The notes beneath the pieces are model-generated. The model saw nothing but the letters and a program-made list of their open reading frames with translations. It searched no databases and had not been told where the DNA came from. Source: Terriglobus albidus (GTDB lineage Bacteria; Acidobacteriota; Terriglobia; Terriglobales; Acidobacteriaceae). Taken from it: a stretch of DNA of 64,000 bases. The translations under genes were made by a program, and so were the position numbers. The stretch lies in NCBI RefSeq assembly GCF_008000815.1, contig NZ_CP042806.1, forward strand, positions 4,402,001 to 4,466,000, in the 5' to 3' direction. This document shows positions 17,786 through 27,165 of the stretch, one piece after another; position 1 is the stretch's first letter, and every line of letters starts with the position of its first letter.

Positions 17786-20530
17786 CTACTCTTGTCCTGC
17801 ACGGGGCCCATTGATCTCAAAAGATACCGGCTTCGCTGCAATTTTTCCAAGTGTTGCAGTTACCGTTCCCGCGCCATGGACGCCTGAAGGCAGGTCCGGT
17901 GTAAAGGCGTTGTTGGCATGAAACTGCAATTGCGCGTTACTAGCCTTGAAAGCGGCCTGCGGACCGCAGTCAGTAGTAAGACCATCGGAGTAGTAGCAAA
18001 CCAGATGGATTGGCCTCGGCGTATAGTAAGGGCTCCTGAGGGTCATCAACATCAACTTCGATTCTGGAGTCACCTCCATCGAGACAAGCTCTGGTTTGTT
18101 TCCTGACTCAACCGCACCGATCGTCTCCGATTTTTCACGAAGCTGTAAAAATGCCTTTTCCACGTTGTATTGAAATCGCACTGGCATCAGGCCGATCATC
18201 GGATCCGCAATTAGAGTACCGGCATTCACAGCGCCCCCCTCTTCGACGGGTGCAAAGGTGACTGGATTGTAAGGTTGCAGATTCGTACACGGCGTCGACA
18301 AAAACTCGGAGTCCGTAATCCCGTATTGATGCGCGTCAATAGGAATATCGAGGGGATATTGAAATGTGTCGGTATAACTATCCCATCCGTGCACCGAGGC
18401 CAAGTCTGTCGATTTCTCGCCTAGGATGGGTCTATTGATGGTGAACGTATCCTTATTCATCAGATTCGTATGCCATATTCCGATAAAGCTGGCATTGCGC
18501 GCAAAGGCGAAGATGCTGATCGATCCCGTTCTCGCTTTATAGAAGATGTTGTTCGCAGCCAATATGCGAGGTTTCATGAACTGCTGCAAGGGCTCGGAGC
18601 CATTGTTTGTTCCAGAAAGGGTTCCAAATACGGCAAGCCCAGGCTGGTCGACCGTGTTGTTATAGAAGTAGGTAATCCCCAGATGATCTGCCATTTCACT
18701 CTGGTTGGCGAAGTTATATCCATAGCCGCCGCCCGAGTCGGCCAATTTCAAATTGGCCAACGAGACGCTTCTGCCGGAGTAGATGTTGCCGTACATGAAG
18801 CTTTTCTCCAGGCCTTCCTGATATGCGGCGATATGGTCGGCAGGAACAGCCTCGTCATAGTCGCAATACGGATTTTCGCATTTATGTTTCCCTGTGGCAC
18901 CCAAATACGCTTCAAATGCCACGTAGGGCTGCGAATCGGTTTCCGATTCGATTCCCACCAGATATCCCGCATTTTGGGTGTGCACAAAGTTGTAACGATG
19001 AATAATCTCCAAGCCCCGGTCCTTAATCGCATCCCCGCCGCCAATACCGCGAAGCTGCTCAAACCGGTTTCCCTCGACGACGCTGTACCATGCATTGGAG
19101 TAAAGATGGTGTTTCCCCGCATCGCCTGCAACTCCGTTCTCATGAAAACGGTTCCCCCGGATCGTATGAAACTGAGTCACCTGAGAAAAGCCGGCAGCAG
19201 AATTGTTGGCGATAAACAGACCATTTCCGCAGTCGTGCAGATCATTCCCAGCGGTTAGGATGTATGTTCCGGAACGGATGTTGATGCACGACGCGAAGTC
19301 ATTGAACTTCCTGACAGTTCGATCTTCCGACGAAACGAAATTGTGAACTCCATTCGCGTTTCGTACCTCGAATCCGGAAACCACAACATAGTCGGGTCCC
19401 GCAGAACCATCTTTGTATTTCCCGTTGTAGACACTTCTTCCCCAAACGGAAATCGCGCCATACTCCTGCGTTGCATTCCTATTCACTGGATCGGATGTTG
19501 AATCCTCAGCATCGATCGCTGGAAGGGTGCCTGTGGCATCAGGCACTCCACAGAAGAGAATTGGCTGCCCAGGACGCCCGCCCTTCGTAATTCGGACCGT
19601 TTCGTGATACGTCGTCGGATTCTTACCGGTGACATCTGTATTGTGAACACGCACAATGGAGCCGGGAGCCAGTTGATCGAACGGGACGCTCCTCAAAGAG
19701 GGATATCTGAGCCCGGGGCCAACCTCATATACTTCCCCTGTAAGCATGGGGTCTGGATAACACTCGATTGATTGCGCCAGATTCTTTGTCGCAAGGCCAT
19801 ATCCAGGAATCTCGTTCGGCGATACATAGACCACCGCCGAAGCGCGCACTGAAGGGTCAGCCGCACTGGTGAAGATCAGCGTATAGCGACCAGACGCTGT
19901 AGCGGAAAATACAGCATCCCGTTTGTCGAATTCCTTCAGCGCTCCATCTCCGCCAGATGGCCCGGACGCAATAGACCACCGTCCCGCTTCGTTAGTATTT
20001 CCAATGATGTAGCTTTGTAGCTCGACCAACTGACTTTTGTAGGCCTGTTGATAGGCAGGTGCGACCGCTGCCCGGGTTGAATTGGCGCAAACGTTGAAGA
20101 GGAAATATGCCGCTTGAGAGCGGTCTTCTGTGGACTGCGCCCGAACAGTGATGGTCACCGGCGACGAGACAGTATAACTACCCAACTGCCCAGAGATTTC
20201 ACACTTTCCTGCTATCTGTCCGATGGTGACCTTCACCGTTCCAATGGAGTTTCTGCCGCGGTCAAGTGCAGCCGTCGCACCTCCGGTTGTTTTGGCAATC
20301 TCCCAATCGACCGTTCTTGTCTTTCCGCCAATCATGCTGACGCTGATCTGACGCTCGGAGCCGGCTAGAACCTGAAAGTTATACTGCGGAGCATTTGCCT
20401 GGAGCTTGATGAAAGTCTGCCCGGTTGCCGGCTCCACAAGAAGTACGAAGCATAACAGTGCCTTGCAGGCGAATCTCACTTCAGCATCCCTCCAGTGCCG
20501 ATTGAATACAGCAATCATGCTTCCACTCAA
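17786..20530 (-). CDS. Large secreted right-handed beta-helix protein
   Basis: This 914-residue protein has a signal sequence near residues 20-40 (KALLCFVLLVEPATGQ); an internal ATG at 20518 may be the real start. Residues about 45-250 contain two Ig/cadherin-like beta domains (GSYTVSSPVTITVRAQ; SGRYTLIFTSAADPSVRASA). Residues about 290-780 show the irregular repeats of a parallel beta helix (YVVVSGFEVRNANGVH; FHTIRGNRFHENGV; VVEGNRFEQL; NNTVDQPGLAVF), the fold of pectate lyases and alginate epimerases. A final beta domain follows. It lies at the edge of the exopolysaccharide region, so a role in binding or trimming that polymer is plausible. Catalytic residues could not be identified. Confidence 0.75.
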   Translation of the reverse strand: MSGSMIAVFNRHWRDAEVRFACKALLCFVLLVEPATGQTFIKLQANAPQYNFQVLAGSERQISVSMIGGKTRTVDWEIAKTTGGATAALDRGRNSIGTVKVTIGQIAGKCEISGQLGSYTVSSPVTITVRAQSTEDRSQAAYFLFNVCANSTRAAVAPAYQQAYKSQLVELQSYIIGNTNEAGRWSIASGPSGGDGALKEFDKRDAVFSATASGRYTLIFTSAADPSVRASAVVYVSPNEIPGYGLATKNLAQSIECYPDPMLTGEVYEVGPGLRYPSLRSVPFDQLAPGSIVRVHNTDVTGKNPTTYHETVRITKGGRPGQPILFCGVPDATGTLPAIDAEDSTSDPVNRNATQEYGAISVWGRSVYNGKYKDGSAGPDYVVVSGFEVRNANGVHNFVSSEDRTVRKFNDFASCINIRSGTYILTAGNDLHDCGNGLFIANNSAAGFSQVTQFHTIRGNRFHENGVAGDAGKHHLYSNAWYSVVEGNRFEQLRGIGGGDAIKDRGLEIIHRYNFVHTQNAGYLVGIESETDSQPYVAFEAYLGATGKHKCENPYCDYDEAVPADHIAAYQEGLEKSFMYGNIYSGRSVSLANLKLADSGGGYGYNFANQSEMADHLGITYFYNNTVDQPGLAVFGTLSGTNNGSEPLQQFMKPRILAANNIFYKARTGSISIFAFARNASFIGIWHTNLMNKDTFTINRPILGEKSTDLASVHGWDSYTDTFQYPLDIPIDAHQYGITDSEFLSTPCTNLQPYNPVTFAPVEEGGAVNAGTLIADPMIGLMPVRFQYNVEKAFLQLREKSETIGAVESGNKPELVSMEVTPESKLMLMTLRSPYYTPRPIHLVCYYSDGLTTDCGPQAAFKASNAQLQFHANNAFTPDLPSGVHGAGTVTATLGKIAAKPVSFEINGPRAGQE

Positions 20531-20762
20531 GCGGAAACATGGCCCTTTGCATGCATACTTTCTTGCTGGTTGCGCGAAATAGAAAATGCAGCAGCCGGGG
20601 ACTATTCCGGTGAAGAATTTGCGCGTATTGCAACAAACCCAGGAATAGCGATGGGCATTCTTTTTCTCAGGTAGTGGAAGAACAGTTCACACTAACCGCC
20701 ATCAGAGCCGGAATAAGCCGGTCAACAATAGAACACCGTGCGACTTTATAGGATCTCTTTCA

Positions 20763-22643
20763 GTGAACTTTATCGATCAGCTAAAACTTCATCGTCTTAG
20801 GCAGTTTGAAGAAGAGACAGCTCGCTATGAGAGCGCAGTTGATCTGAGACTGCGGATTCTTGAAACCGTTGTCGAAGCATCACGGGATAGTGTCGTCATC
20901 ACGGACGCCGCCAGCGACTGTCCCCGCGTTCAATATGTCAATCCCGCATTCACTGCAGCCAGTCAGTACTCTACGGCAGAAATCATCGGGAAACCGATAG
21001 CTTGCCTGTGGAGTCTGCCCGCCAACAGCGAAGCCCTGACCTCCATACAAACGGCTTATCAGTCCGCTCATCCTGGCAATCTGGAGATTCAGTGCAAGCG
21101 TAGTGACGGTACTCCATTCTGGGTCGATCTGAAATTCTCTCCCCTCGGAGACGAAAATGGCTCTATCCACCATTGGATCCATACTTTGCGAGACATCGGG
21201 GACCAGAAGGCGTATGAAGAAACGTTCGTGCGAGCGAAGCTGGCGGAGGAGCAGAACGAGAAACTGCTCTTAGAGATCATGGGCCACAAAGAGCTTGAAA
21301 GAAAGCTTCTACACACAGCTTTCTACGACTCTTTGACCGGCCTGAAAAATAGAGCATTCTTTATGGAGCATCTCGAACGGAGCCTCCAGCATACCCATAG
21401 CCGCAGTAAATATCGTTGCACGCTGCTCTATCTCGACCTTGACGGTTTCAAACCGGTGAACGACCTACATGGTCATCAGATCGGCGATGCCTTACTTGTC
21501 GAGTTCTCGCGCACGTTGAAATCCTGCTGCCGCCCCCAGGATTTCGTTTGCCGTATGGGCGGTGATGAGTTCACCGTGCTGCTCGACGATATCAAAACGA
21601 GTGAAAGCGCTCATTCAGTCGCGAAGCGCATTCTCGATCAGCTCCGGACCTCCTTTTTGATTGGCGGAGTTTCGCTGGATATCAGCGTAAGTATCGGGAT
21701 ATGCGAGCTCAACCCACGTCATAAGGTTGTCGACGATGTAATTCGGGAAGCCGATATGGCGATGTATCGTGCAAAACGGGGTGGAGGAAATCAATACGTC
21801 TCTTCAGATGGTCCCATCGATATAACTGATGGCCTCCCCATGGGGGACTCGGTAAAGAAAGAGAGAGAGGCACTCTCATTTGCCATCGAGCAAGGAGAGC
21901 TAGAGTTGTTTTACCAGCCTGTCGTCGACATCAACTCCCTCCGGGTCGTACAGGTCGAAACCTTGGTTCGTTGGCAGCACCCGGAACGCGGCTTGCTCAA
22001 ACCATCGCAATTCTTGCCTCTGGCAGAGAAGAGTGGCCTCATTGTTCCACTTGGACAACTCGTCATACGAGCTGCCTGTCTTCAGCTGAAGGAATGGCAA
22101 CACTTGATTGAATTCCGGGATACGGTATTGAGCATCAATCTTAGCTATACCGAACTGGCAGATGAGCTTTTCTTCGAAAACATTATCGACCTGCTGGCGG
22201 ACACACTCACCGGACCAGGCAATTTGCAGTTTGAGCTCCCTCCGGACCTGCTGGATTTATCCTATGCCGGCCAGTTCACCGAACGTCTGAGAAAGATAGG
22301 AGTCCGCATTGCGCTCTCCCATCCGAGTGAAGGAAACGCTCTGCTGGATGTGATCTCGCATCATCCTGTTGACATGCTCAAGCTCGTATATGAGCCTCGC
22401 CGAGCGAAATATCAGCCCATGCTTCCGCCGGAGATCATTGCCCGCACTCAAGGCTCACTTCCTTCATTGGATATCTGTATTGAACGGGTTGAAACAATCG
22501 AACACCACTTGAGCCTTATCCGTCAGGGGATAAAACTGGCGCAAGGTAACCTTTACAGCCCGCCGTTGCCAGCCGATGAGGTCATTCATACGCTGGTCTA
22601 TGGAGTACGGCCGTCGGCACTGAAACTGTCGGCCTGCGGCTGA
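20763..22643 (+). CDS. PAS - GGDEF - degenerate EAL protein (likely diguanylate cyclase)
   Basis: This 626-residue cytoplasmic c-di-GMP protein starts with GTG after AGGATC. Residues about 35-150 form a PAS/PAC sensor (SVVITDA ... LKFSPLGDENGSIHHWIHTLRDI). A short coiled linker follows. The GGDEF domain (about 185-345) has an intact GGDEF at 266-270 and an upstream RPQD inhibitory I-site five residues before it, so cyclase activity with feedback is expected. The EAL domain (about 370-610) has lost its catalytic set: ETL for EAL, LPPDL for the ELTES-type region, LSHPSEG for DDFGTG, and KLV for KLD. It should not hydrolyse c-di-GMP and may instead bind it. Its position fits control of exopolysaccharide. 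Confidence 0.9.
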   Translation: MNFIDQLKLHRLRQFEEETARYESAVDLRLRILETVVEASRDSVVITDAASDCPRVQYVNPAFTAASQYSTAEIIGKPIACLWSLPANSEALTSIQTAYQSAHPGNLEIQCKRSDGTPFWVDLKFSPLGDENGSIHHWIHTLRDIGDQKAYEETFVRAKLAEEQNEKLLLEIMGHKELERKLLHTAFYDSLTGLKNRAFFMEHLERSLQHTHSRSKYRCTLLYLDLDGFKPVNDLHGHQIGDALLVEFSRTLKSCCRPQDFVCRMGGDEFTVLLDDIKTSESAHSVAKRILDQLRTSFLIGGVSLDISVSIGICELNPRHKVVDDVIREADMAMYRAKRGGGNQYVSSDGPIDITDGLPMGDSVKKEREALSFAIEQGELELFYQPVVDINSLRVVQVETLVRWQHPERGLLKPSQFLPLAEKSGLIVPLGQLVIRAACLQLKEWQHLIEFRDTVLSINLSYTELADELFFENIIDLLADTLTGPGNLQFELPPDLLDLSYAGQFTERLRKIGVRIALSHPSEGNALLDVISHHPVDMLKLVYEPRRAKYQPMLPPEIIARTQGSLPSLDICIERVETIEHHLSLIRQGIKLAQGNLYSPPLPADEVIHTLVYGVRPSALKLSACG

Positions 22644-23071
22644 TATTCCTGCCGGGAAGGCTCCACAGAGGCAACACGATCCGATCCTAGCTCCGTGAGC
22701 GCCGTCAGCATGCGGGGGTCGATCGAAGACGCATCGTTCGTGGTGAGCATATCGCCGCGCAAATACGTCGTACGATCGTAGAGAGTGGTGTCTGCCACAA
22801 CCCGCAGCAAAGCTTTAGGATCGTTGCGGGAAAACTCGCTATATTCTGCCCAATTCGACTCTCCGCATACAAGGACGAAGTGCCAATTGTCCACGTGGGA
22901 ATACCTTGCCACGAGCGTACGCGCAACTCGCATCTGCTCTGCGCAGCTTTTCCTCTCGGAGGCCGTAAAATGGCTGGTTTCGCCGCCCAGGCAGAAACGG
23001 TTTTCCGCATTGCAGTGCAAGGCGGCCATGGCAGTGAGTGCAAAGACAACAAAACTACGATAGTTCCGCAT
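22598..23071 (-). CDS. Small exported hypothetical protein
   Basis: The minus-strand frame opens at 23119, but ATG 23071 has a good ribosome site (GGAAGGTGGATC-ATG) and begins directly with a signal peptide (RNYRSFVVFALTAMAALHCNA). The mature part has about 135 residues. It contains two cysteines early (FCLGGETS ... RKSCAEQM) and one later (LVCGESNW), and no catalytic motif I recognise. It overlaps the 3' end of the GGDEF gene convergently by 46 bp. Several inverted repeats stand upstream. Confidence 0.65.
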   Translation of the reverse strand: MRNYRSFVVFALTAMAALHCNAENRFCLGGETSHFTASERKSCAEQMRVARTLVARYSHVDNWHFVLVCGESNWAEYSEFSRNDPKALLRVVADTTLYDRTTYLRGDMLTTNDASSIDPRMLTALTELGSDRVASVEPSRQEYQPQADSFSADGRTP

Positions 23072-23108
23072 GATCCACCTTCCAGAGGTCACAGCAACAA
23101 ACGCTGGA

Positions 23109-23219
23109 GACATCGGCATAGTCCGATGTCCTCAACTTAGCATCGAAAGTGGACAATCTTTAGAACTTTGTGGAAGTAAATTCCACAACTTTTGGGGAGT
23201 CATGTGCAATTTTTTGCAC
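23109..23219. promoter_or_regulatory. Cluster of three inverted repeats
   Basis: GACATCGG-N6-CCGATGTC lies at 23109-23130, TTGTGGAA-N5-TTCCACAA at 23168-23188, and GTGCAA-N4-TTGCAC at 23204-23219. They fill the gap between the ligase stop (23229) and the start of the small exported protein (23071). The first could form a 5' leader hairpin. The second and third look like operators or weak terminators without a T-run. Confidence 0.5.
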
Positions 23220-23228
23220 TTGCTCTTA

Positions 23229-24635
23229 TTAGCGGACCCGAAGGATCACGTAAACAATCACTAATAAACTCGCCGCAGCGACCGCAGACATACGCAATAG
23301 CCGGGACGACGAATCAATCTTGTAGGAGCCCCCCTGGGCCTGTCCCATCTGCAATGCCGACTGCATCATGCCGCCATAGATGAAGAGCCACATGACATAG
23401 GCTCGCGACAGAAACCAGCCCGCGACAAGAAAGCCCGCCAGTGCTATCAGAATGAACCCGGCAAGTCTCCTGATCTCAGGCTCGGAGACATCGAAAGCCA
23501 TTCGCTCGGGACCAGGGGATTCCAAAACCGTCATTGCTCGAGAACGGGGAGCATTGGCAAGCGAAGGCGAAGGCCCTCTCTGCAGAGACGCCATCCAATA
23601 GGGGGTTGGCTCGGTAACCGGCGGCTCCGCAGGTTCTATGGAGCCGCGGCTAACACTGAGACCCCGGCGAACGCTGGTAACCAGAAAGAGCACCCAGAAA
23701 TAGAACCCAATGATTCCGAGCTCCGCAGCGCATACCACGATGGAATTGTGCGCGGTGATGTAGTTGTAGTCGGTAAAGCGCTTGAATCCCACTCCGAAAA
23801 GAGGATGCGACTTGAAGAGCTCGAGGCCGGTGGCCCACGCATCCATGCGATCGGCGCCGGCTTCCATCGAAATTTGACGTCCCCCCGACCAGCTCAACGC
23901 AGTAGCCGCGGCAAACGCTCCACCACCTAGAATGGCCGCCGGAATCGTCCCGATCTTGCGGCGAAAAGCCAGCACCATGACCGCGACCAGAGCCAACATG
24001 GCTCCTCTTGAGTGAGTGAGATATAGGCCTGCGATCAAAATAGCAATCGTCGGCACAAGAATGATCATGTTCCGAGACCGCCGCCCCGGACACGCGAAGA
24101 AAAACATACAGGGCACCAGACTCACAAGAACCTGCGCAAAATCATTAGGGTCTCCAATGATCGAGAGCCCGCGGATCCTCAGAATATAGTCTTCATTACC
24201 AATGCCCTGACTATATATATAAGGGCTGTGCGCGTCGTGCGCACGAACGGCCAATGCGCCTTGAACGATGACGTAACAACTGGCGAGGAAGAGGGTAAGC
24301 GTTACGAACTGCAGGCTTCGTTTGCTGCGGCAGTGCGTCACGATCAGGACATACACAAAAACATCTGGCAGGAACTCCATAACGCCGCGCGGCGCAGACC
24401 CAAGCCACCCAGTAAAAAGCCGCGACATGAAAACAGCAAACAGCATGCCCGTAATTGCAAGCATCTGTGGCTGTTTAAAAAGATCACGCGAAAAAGAAGG
24501 TATGGAGACGAGAAGAGCGATTGCCGCCAAAATGAACTCGAGATGAAAAGCTGCAAGCGGACCAAAAACCGTGGGAGGGCTGAGATAAGCGGTCAAAATG
24601 TAGAGCAACGTTACGATTAGGCCCATGGCTTGCAA
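23229..24635 (-). CDS. O-antigen ligase / Wzy-type polymerase family membrane protein
   Basis: This 468-residue polytopic protein has about 10-11 hydrophobic segments. The Wzy_C/WaaL signature region is present: YLTHSRGAMLALVAVMVLAF, then a periplasmic loop, and ITAHNSIVVCAAELGIIGFY with the conserved His. A cytoplasmic-looking insert (about 345-395) is unusual. The TTG start at 24635 has AAGGAG five bases upstream; ATG 24626 is the alternative. It likely polymerises or ligates the exopolysaccharide repeat unit made by this region. Confidence 0.85.
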   Translation of the reverse strand: MQAMGLIVTLLYILTAYLSPPTVFGPLAAFHLEFILAAIALLVSIPSFSRDLFKQPQMLAITGMLFAVFMSRLFTGWLGSAPRGVMEFLPDVFVYVLIVTHCRSKRSLQFVTLTLFLASCYVIVQGALAVRAHDAHSPYIYSQGIGNEDYILRIRGLSIIGDPNDFAQVLVSLVPCMFFFACPGRRSRNMIILVPTIAILIAGLYLTHSRGAMLALVAVMVLAFRRKIGTIPAAILGGGAFAAATALSWSGGRQISMEAGADRMDAWATGLELFKSHPLFGVGFKRFTDYNYITAHNSIVVCAAELGIIGFYFWVLFLVTSVRRGLSVSRGSIEPAEPPVTEPTPYWMASLQRGPSPSLANAPRSRAMTVLESPGPERMAFDVSEPEIRRLAGFILIALAGFLVAGWFLSRAYVMWLFIYGGMMQSALQMGQAQGGSYKIDSSSRLLRMSAVAAASLLVIVYVILRVR

Positions 24636-24650
24636 TACTGCTCCTTAGTT

Positions 24651-26228
24651 ATGCTACTGCATGATCGCGCAAGCTCCTTCTCCAATGCTGAGTCTTACCA
24701 TTTATTTACCAATACGGTGCTTCAGACGGAAACAGCTGCAGTTGCCCGGTCGGCCCCTTTCGCATTTATCCGGCGGCTGAGGCCCCGTTGGATGCTATTG
24801 ATCGTTTGCGCTCTCTTCGTTCTTCAAGTGCTTCCTTATTTGTCCTATCGCTGGGTCACGGATGAAAGCTGGTATGCAGGGCCAGGCTTGTCTCTTGCAC
24901 TTGGAGAAGGCCTGAAAGATCCGGCGATTGGTCCGAACGATATTGAAAACCATATTGATGCCCGTCCTCCTGGCACGGCGCTTGTAATCGCTGCGGCATT
25001 TAAAACGTTGGGCATTGGCCAGGTTGCGGCGCGCCTGGGATCTGTCCTTGCGGGACTTTTCACCGTCCTTCTGACCTATCTCCTTGCCCGCCGATGGCTC
25101 GGAGAGCATATTGCGCTCTTCGCTGGTCTTCTTATTGGCACGGATAACCTTCTCATTCTCAGCTCGCGTACAGCGAGACCTGAGGCGTTCACCATTCTGT
25201 TCGTCCTGCTCTCGCTCCTCCTGGTTGATCGCTATTACCAATCCTCGCTGTCCGTTCTTGCTGCCGCCGCGGGTCTCGGAGCTGCCATCGGGACAATGTT
25301 CCACATCACTCTGCTGGGCTATATTGTTTCCTCCGTTCTTTTGCTCTTTTGGATCGACTATTCAAACGGCAAATTCCCTCTGCGGGGAGTGGCCCTTTAC
25401 TCCGCCGGTTTTGCATGTGGCCTCGTGCCTTATGCCGTATGGGTGTTCACCACGCCTCGTGGAGTGGAGGGCTTTCGCGCTGAGTTTCTAAGCCGTGCTG
25501 CAACGGCCTCGCTGCTGGCAAAGTTTTTACAAGAGGGACGGCGTTACTCGGATGTTTTAGGATTACATCTTCTGCCTGGACATCTTTTAGGCTCTCTGCC
25601 CATTCGGCTTCCCATTCCGCTCTTCCTTTTGTTTTCGGGATGGGTTCTCTGGAGGCTTCGCGCGCGCTGGTTCTATCTTGCGCTGGTGTTGACTGTTCCT
25701 TCTCTTCTTTGGTTTATTTATACGGTAAACAAGTCTTCCCGCTATTTCACGCTCTTAAGTCCCGTTACCGCACTTGTTGTCGCGGCGGCTATAGCCGCAA
25801 CGCTGCATCATCGGCAATTACATCGACTCATGATGGTGGGCGCGTTGATGGTAATTATTGCCCAATTCGCTGCGAATATCACTCTTCTTGCGGCCGCACG
25901 GAAAGCAAACTACAACGTACTTGCGTCAGAGTTGCTCAACACAGTGCCCGATGGAGAAGCAGTTTACGGAACAATTACTTTTTGGCTCGCATTCCACGAC
26001 CGCCCTTATATTTCATATGAGCGGACATGGCCGCTCGATGCAGAGAAGCAGTTTCACGTCCGCTACTTCATTGCGGGCGATCGCATGATGCGGCTCGGCG
26101 ATGATCGAGACAGCTTCTATGAGGAGCTAAACCAGCAGATGAAGGATATCGAAGCTCGAAGCGATGTTGTACGCAACATCGAAGATCCGTATTACGGAAA
26201 TCTTAGCGTCTATCGTGTGCACCGATGA
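24651..26228 (+). CDS. Glycosyltransferase family 39 (PMT/ArnT-like) membrane protein
   Basis: This GT-C fold protein of about 525 residues (frame opens at TTG 24630; ATG 24651 taken) has about 11 membrane segments. The first periplasmic loop carries the catalytic acidic motif after TM1 (YRWVTDESWYAGPGLSLALG: Asp-Glu) and then IDARPPGTALVIAAA, the typical PMT_2 layout. Such enzymes move sugars from polyprenyl-phosphate carriers to lipid, glycan or protein in the periplasm. It diverges from the ligase gene with almost no gap. Confidence 0.85.
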   Translation: MLLHDRASSFSNAESYHLFTNTVLQTETAAVARSAPFAFIRRLRPRWMLLIVCALFVLQVLPYLSYRWVTDESWYAGPGLSLALGEGLKDPAIGPNDIENHIDARPPGTALVIAAAFKTLGIGQVAARLGSVLAGLFTVLLTYLLARRWLGEHIALFAGLLIGTDNLLILSSRTARPEAFTILFVLLSLLLVDRYYQSSLSVLAAAAGLGAAIGTMFHITLLGYIVSSVLLLFWIDYSNGKFPLRGVALYSAGFACGLVPYAVWVFTTPRGVEGFRAEFLSRAATASLLAKFLQEGRRYSDVLGLHLLPGHLLGSLPIRLPIPLFLLFSGWVLWRLRARWFYLALVLTVPSLLWFIYTVNKSSRYFTLLSPVTALVVAAAIAATLHHRQLHRLMMVGALMVIIAQFAANITLLAAARKANYNVLASELLNTVPDGEAVYGTITFWLAFHDRPYISYERTWPLDAEKQFHVRYFIAGDRMMRLGDDRDSFYEELNQQMKDIEARSDVVRNIEDPYYGNLSVYRVHR

Positions 26229-26327
26229 GTGGCAATCATTTTCCGAAGTGGAATTCCTTTTCTCTTTCCATACGGCGGAGTGTGCACAATCCGCACAGCT
26301 TTCAGATTTGGCGAGAGGATTGCACAC

Positions 26328-26984
26328 ATGCATTCGAATCGACTTTCAGCTCTGGGGTTCCCTCGAATGCGCCGTACGATCCTCGCGTTGCTCATCTTCA
26401 CCACCATCACTTGCGGAATGGTTAAGACCGTATCCGCATCTCCAGATTGTTCTAAATGGATCGCCGACTATCGCCAAAAGCTTGAGGCTGACCGTAAAGT
26501 ACAGCGCCTGATTCGTGCAAAGAAGCGGATGCATGCCTACCTAAAAACAAAGCTCCACAAGGAACAGAAGCCGAAGCCAGTGCTGGTTCGTACAGTTGCG
26601 CGTCCCCGCCCGCGCCGTCCCCGTCTCACACCTGAAGAGGCCCTTCGTCGCTTCAAGATCGAATGCGGAGATCTTCCAACGGAAACCCCGAATGGGCCCC
26701 TGCTTCCATACGATCCCACGCCGGCATTCACACTAGCGCGCAACTTTTCGCCTGTCGAGAGTGGAGATACACCTCCCGCCTATCCGCCGTTATCGCCACA
26801 GATTCCCTCAAGCCCAAATACTCCTATTCTCCCTATCAATCCATCTCCCCCAGGGCCTCCGCTCATTCCACCTCCAGGACCACCTGTCACTCCTCCTGTT
26901 CCCGAGCCGAGTTCGATTGTTCTGGTCGCAAGTGGATTGGCCGGTATGGCGGAGATAGTACGCCGTCGTCGCGAGAACAGATAA
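26328..26984 (+). CDS. PEP-CTERM protein with proline-rich tail region
   Basis: The frame opens with GTG 26229 exactly behind the previous stop, but ATG 26328 has AGAGGA upstream and leads directly into a signal peptide (MRRTILALLIFTTITCGMV). The mature protein is basic at first (many Lys/Arg), then very Pro-rich (about residues 140-195). It ends with a textbook exosortase signal: VPEPSSIVLVASGLAG followed by an Arg cluster (RRRREN). It is a predicted substrate of the exosortase encoded at 33695-34630. No enzymatic domain is seen, so a surface or matrix structural role is likely. Confidence 0.85.
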   Translation: MHSNRLSALGFPRMRRTILALLIFTTITCGMVKTVSASPDCSKWIADYRQKLEADRKVQRLIRAKKRMHAYLKTKLHKEQKPKPVLVRTVARPRPRRPRLTPEEALRRFKIECGDLPTETPNGPLLPYDPTPAFTLARNFSPVESGDTPPAYPPLSPQIPSSPNTPILPINPSPPGPPLIPPPGPPVTPPVPEPSSIVLVASGLAGMAEIVRRRRENR

Positions 26985-27064
26985 GATATGCACTTTTTTG
27001 CGGCCAATCGCCCGTAATGGTTATCAGGCGAGAACATTCTTCCGTTCAATTCGCAGAAACATGT

Positions 27065-27135
27065 CTTGAGAGAAATTTTTTCTCAAGCAAAGAGTCTGCA
27101 CTGCAAAAGTTTGCGCATGCTTCTAAAGCATGCGC
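27065..27135. promoter_or_regulatory. Two inverted repeats upstream of the second PEP-CTERM gene (candidate activator sites)
   Basis: CTTGAGA-N9-TCTCAAG (27065-27087) and the perfect GCGCATGCTT-N3-AAGCATGCGC (27113-27135) lie 30-100 bp upstream of a -24/-12 element at 27166. That is a usual distance for sigma-54 enhancer sites. Either could alternatively be a termination or attenuation hairpin after the previous gene; neither has a T-run. Confidence 0.5.
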
Positions 27136-27165
27136 TATAAACCGCTGATTCATTTAGCTGGTTTT

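Noticed and set aside
18470-19258. 262-codon plus-strand ORF
   Set aside because: It is a shadow of the beta-helix protein; no signal or motif of its own.
24627-24720. TTGGAG...CTTGCG as a sigma-54 promoter for the O-antigen ligase
   Set aside because: Spacing between the GG and GC is one base too long, which is not tolerated by sigma-54.
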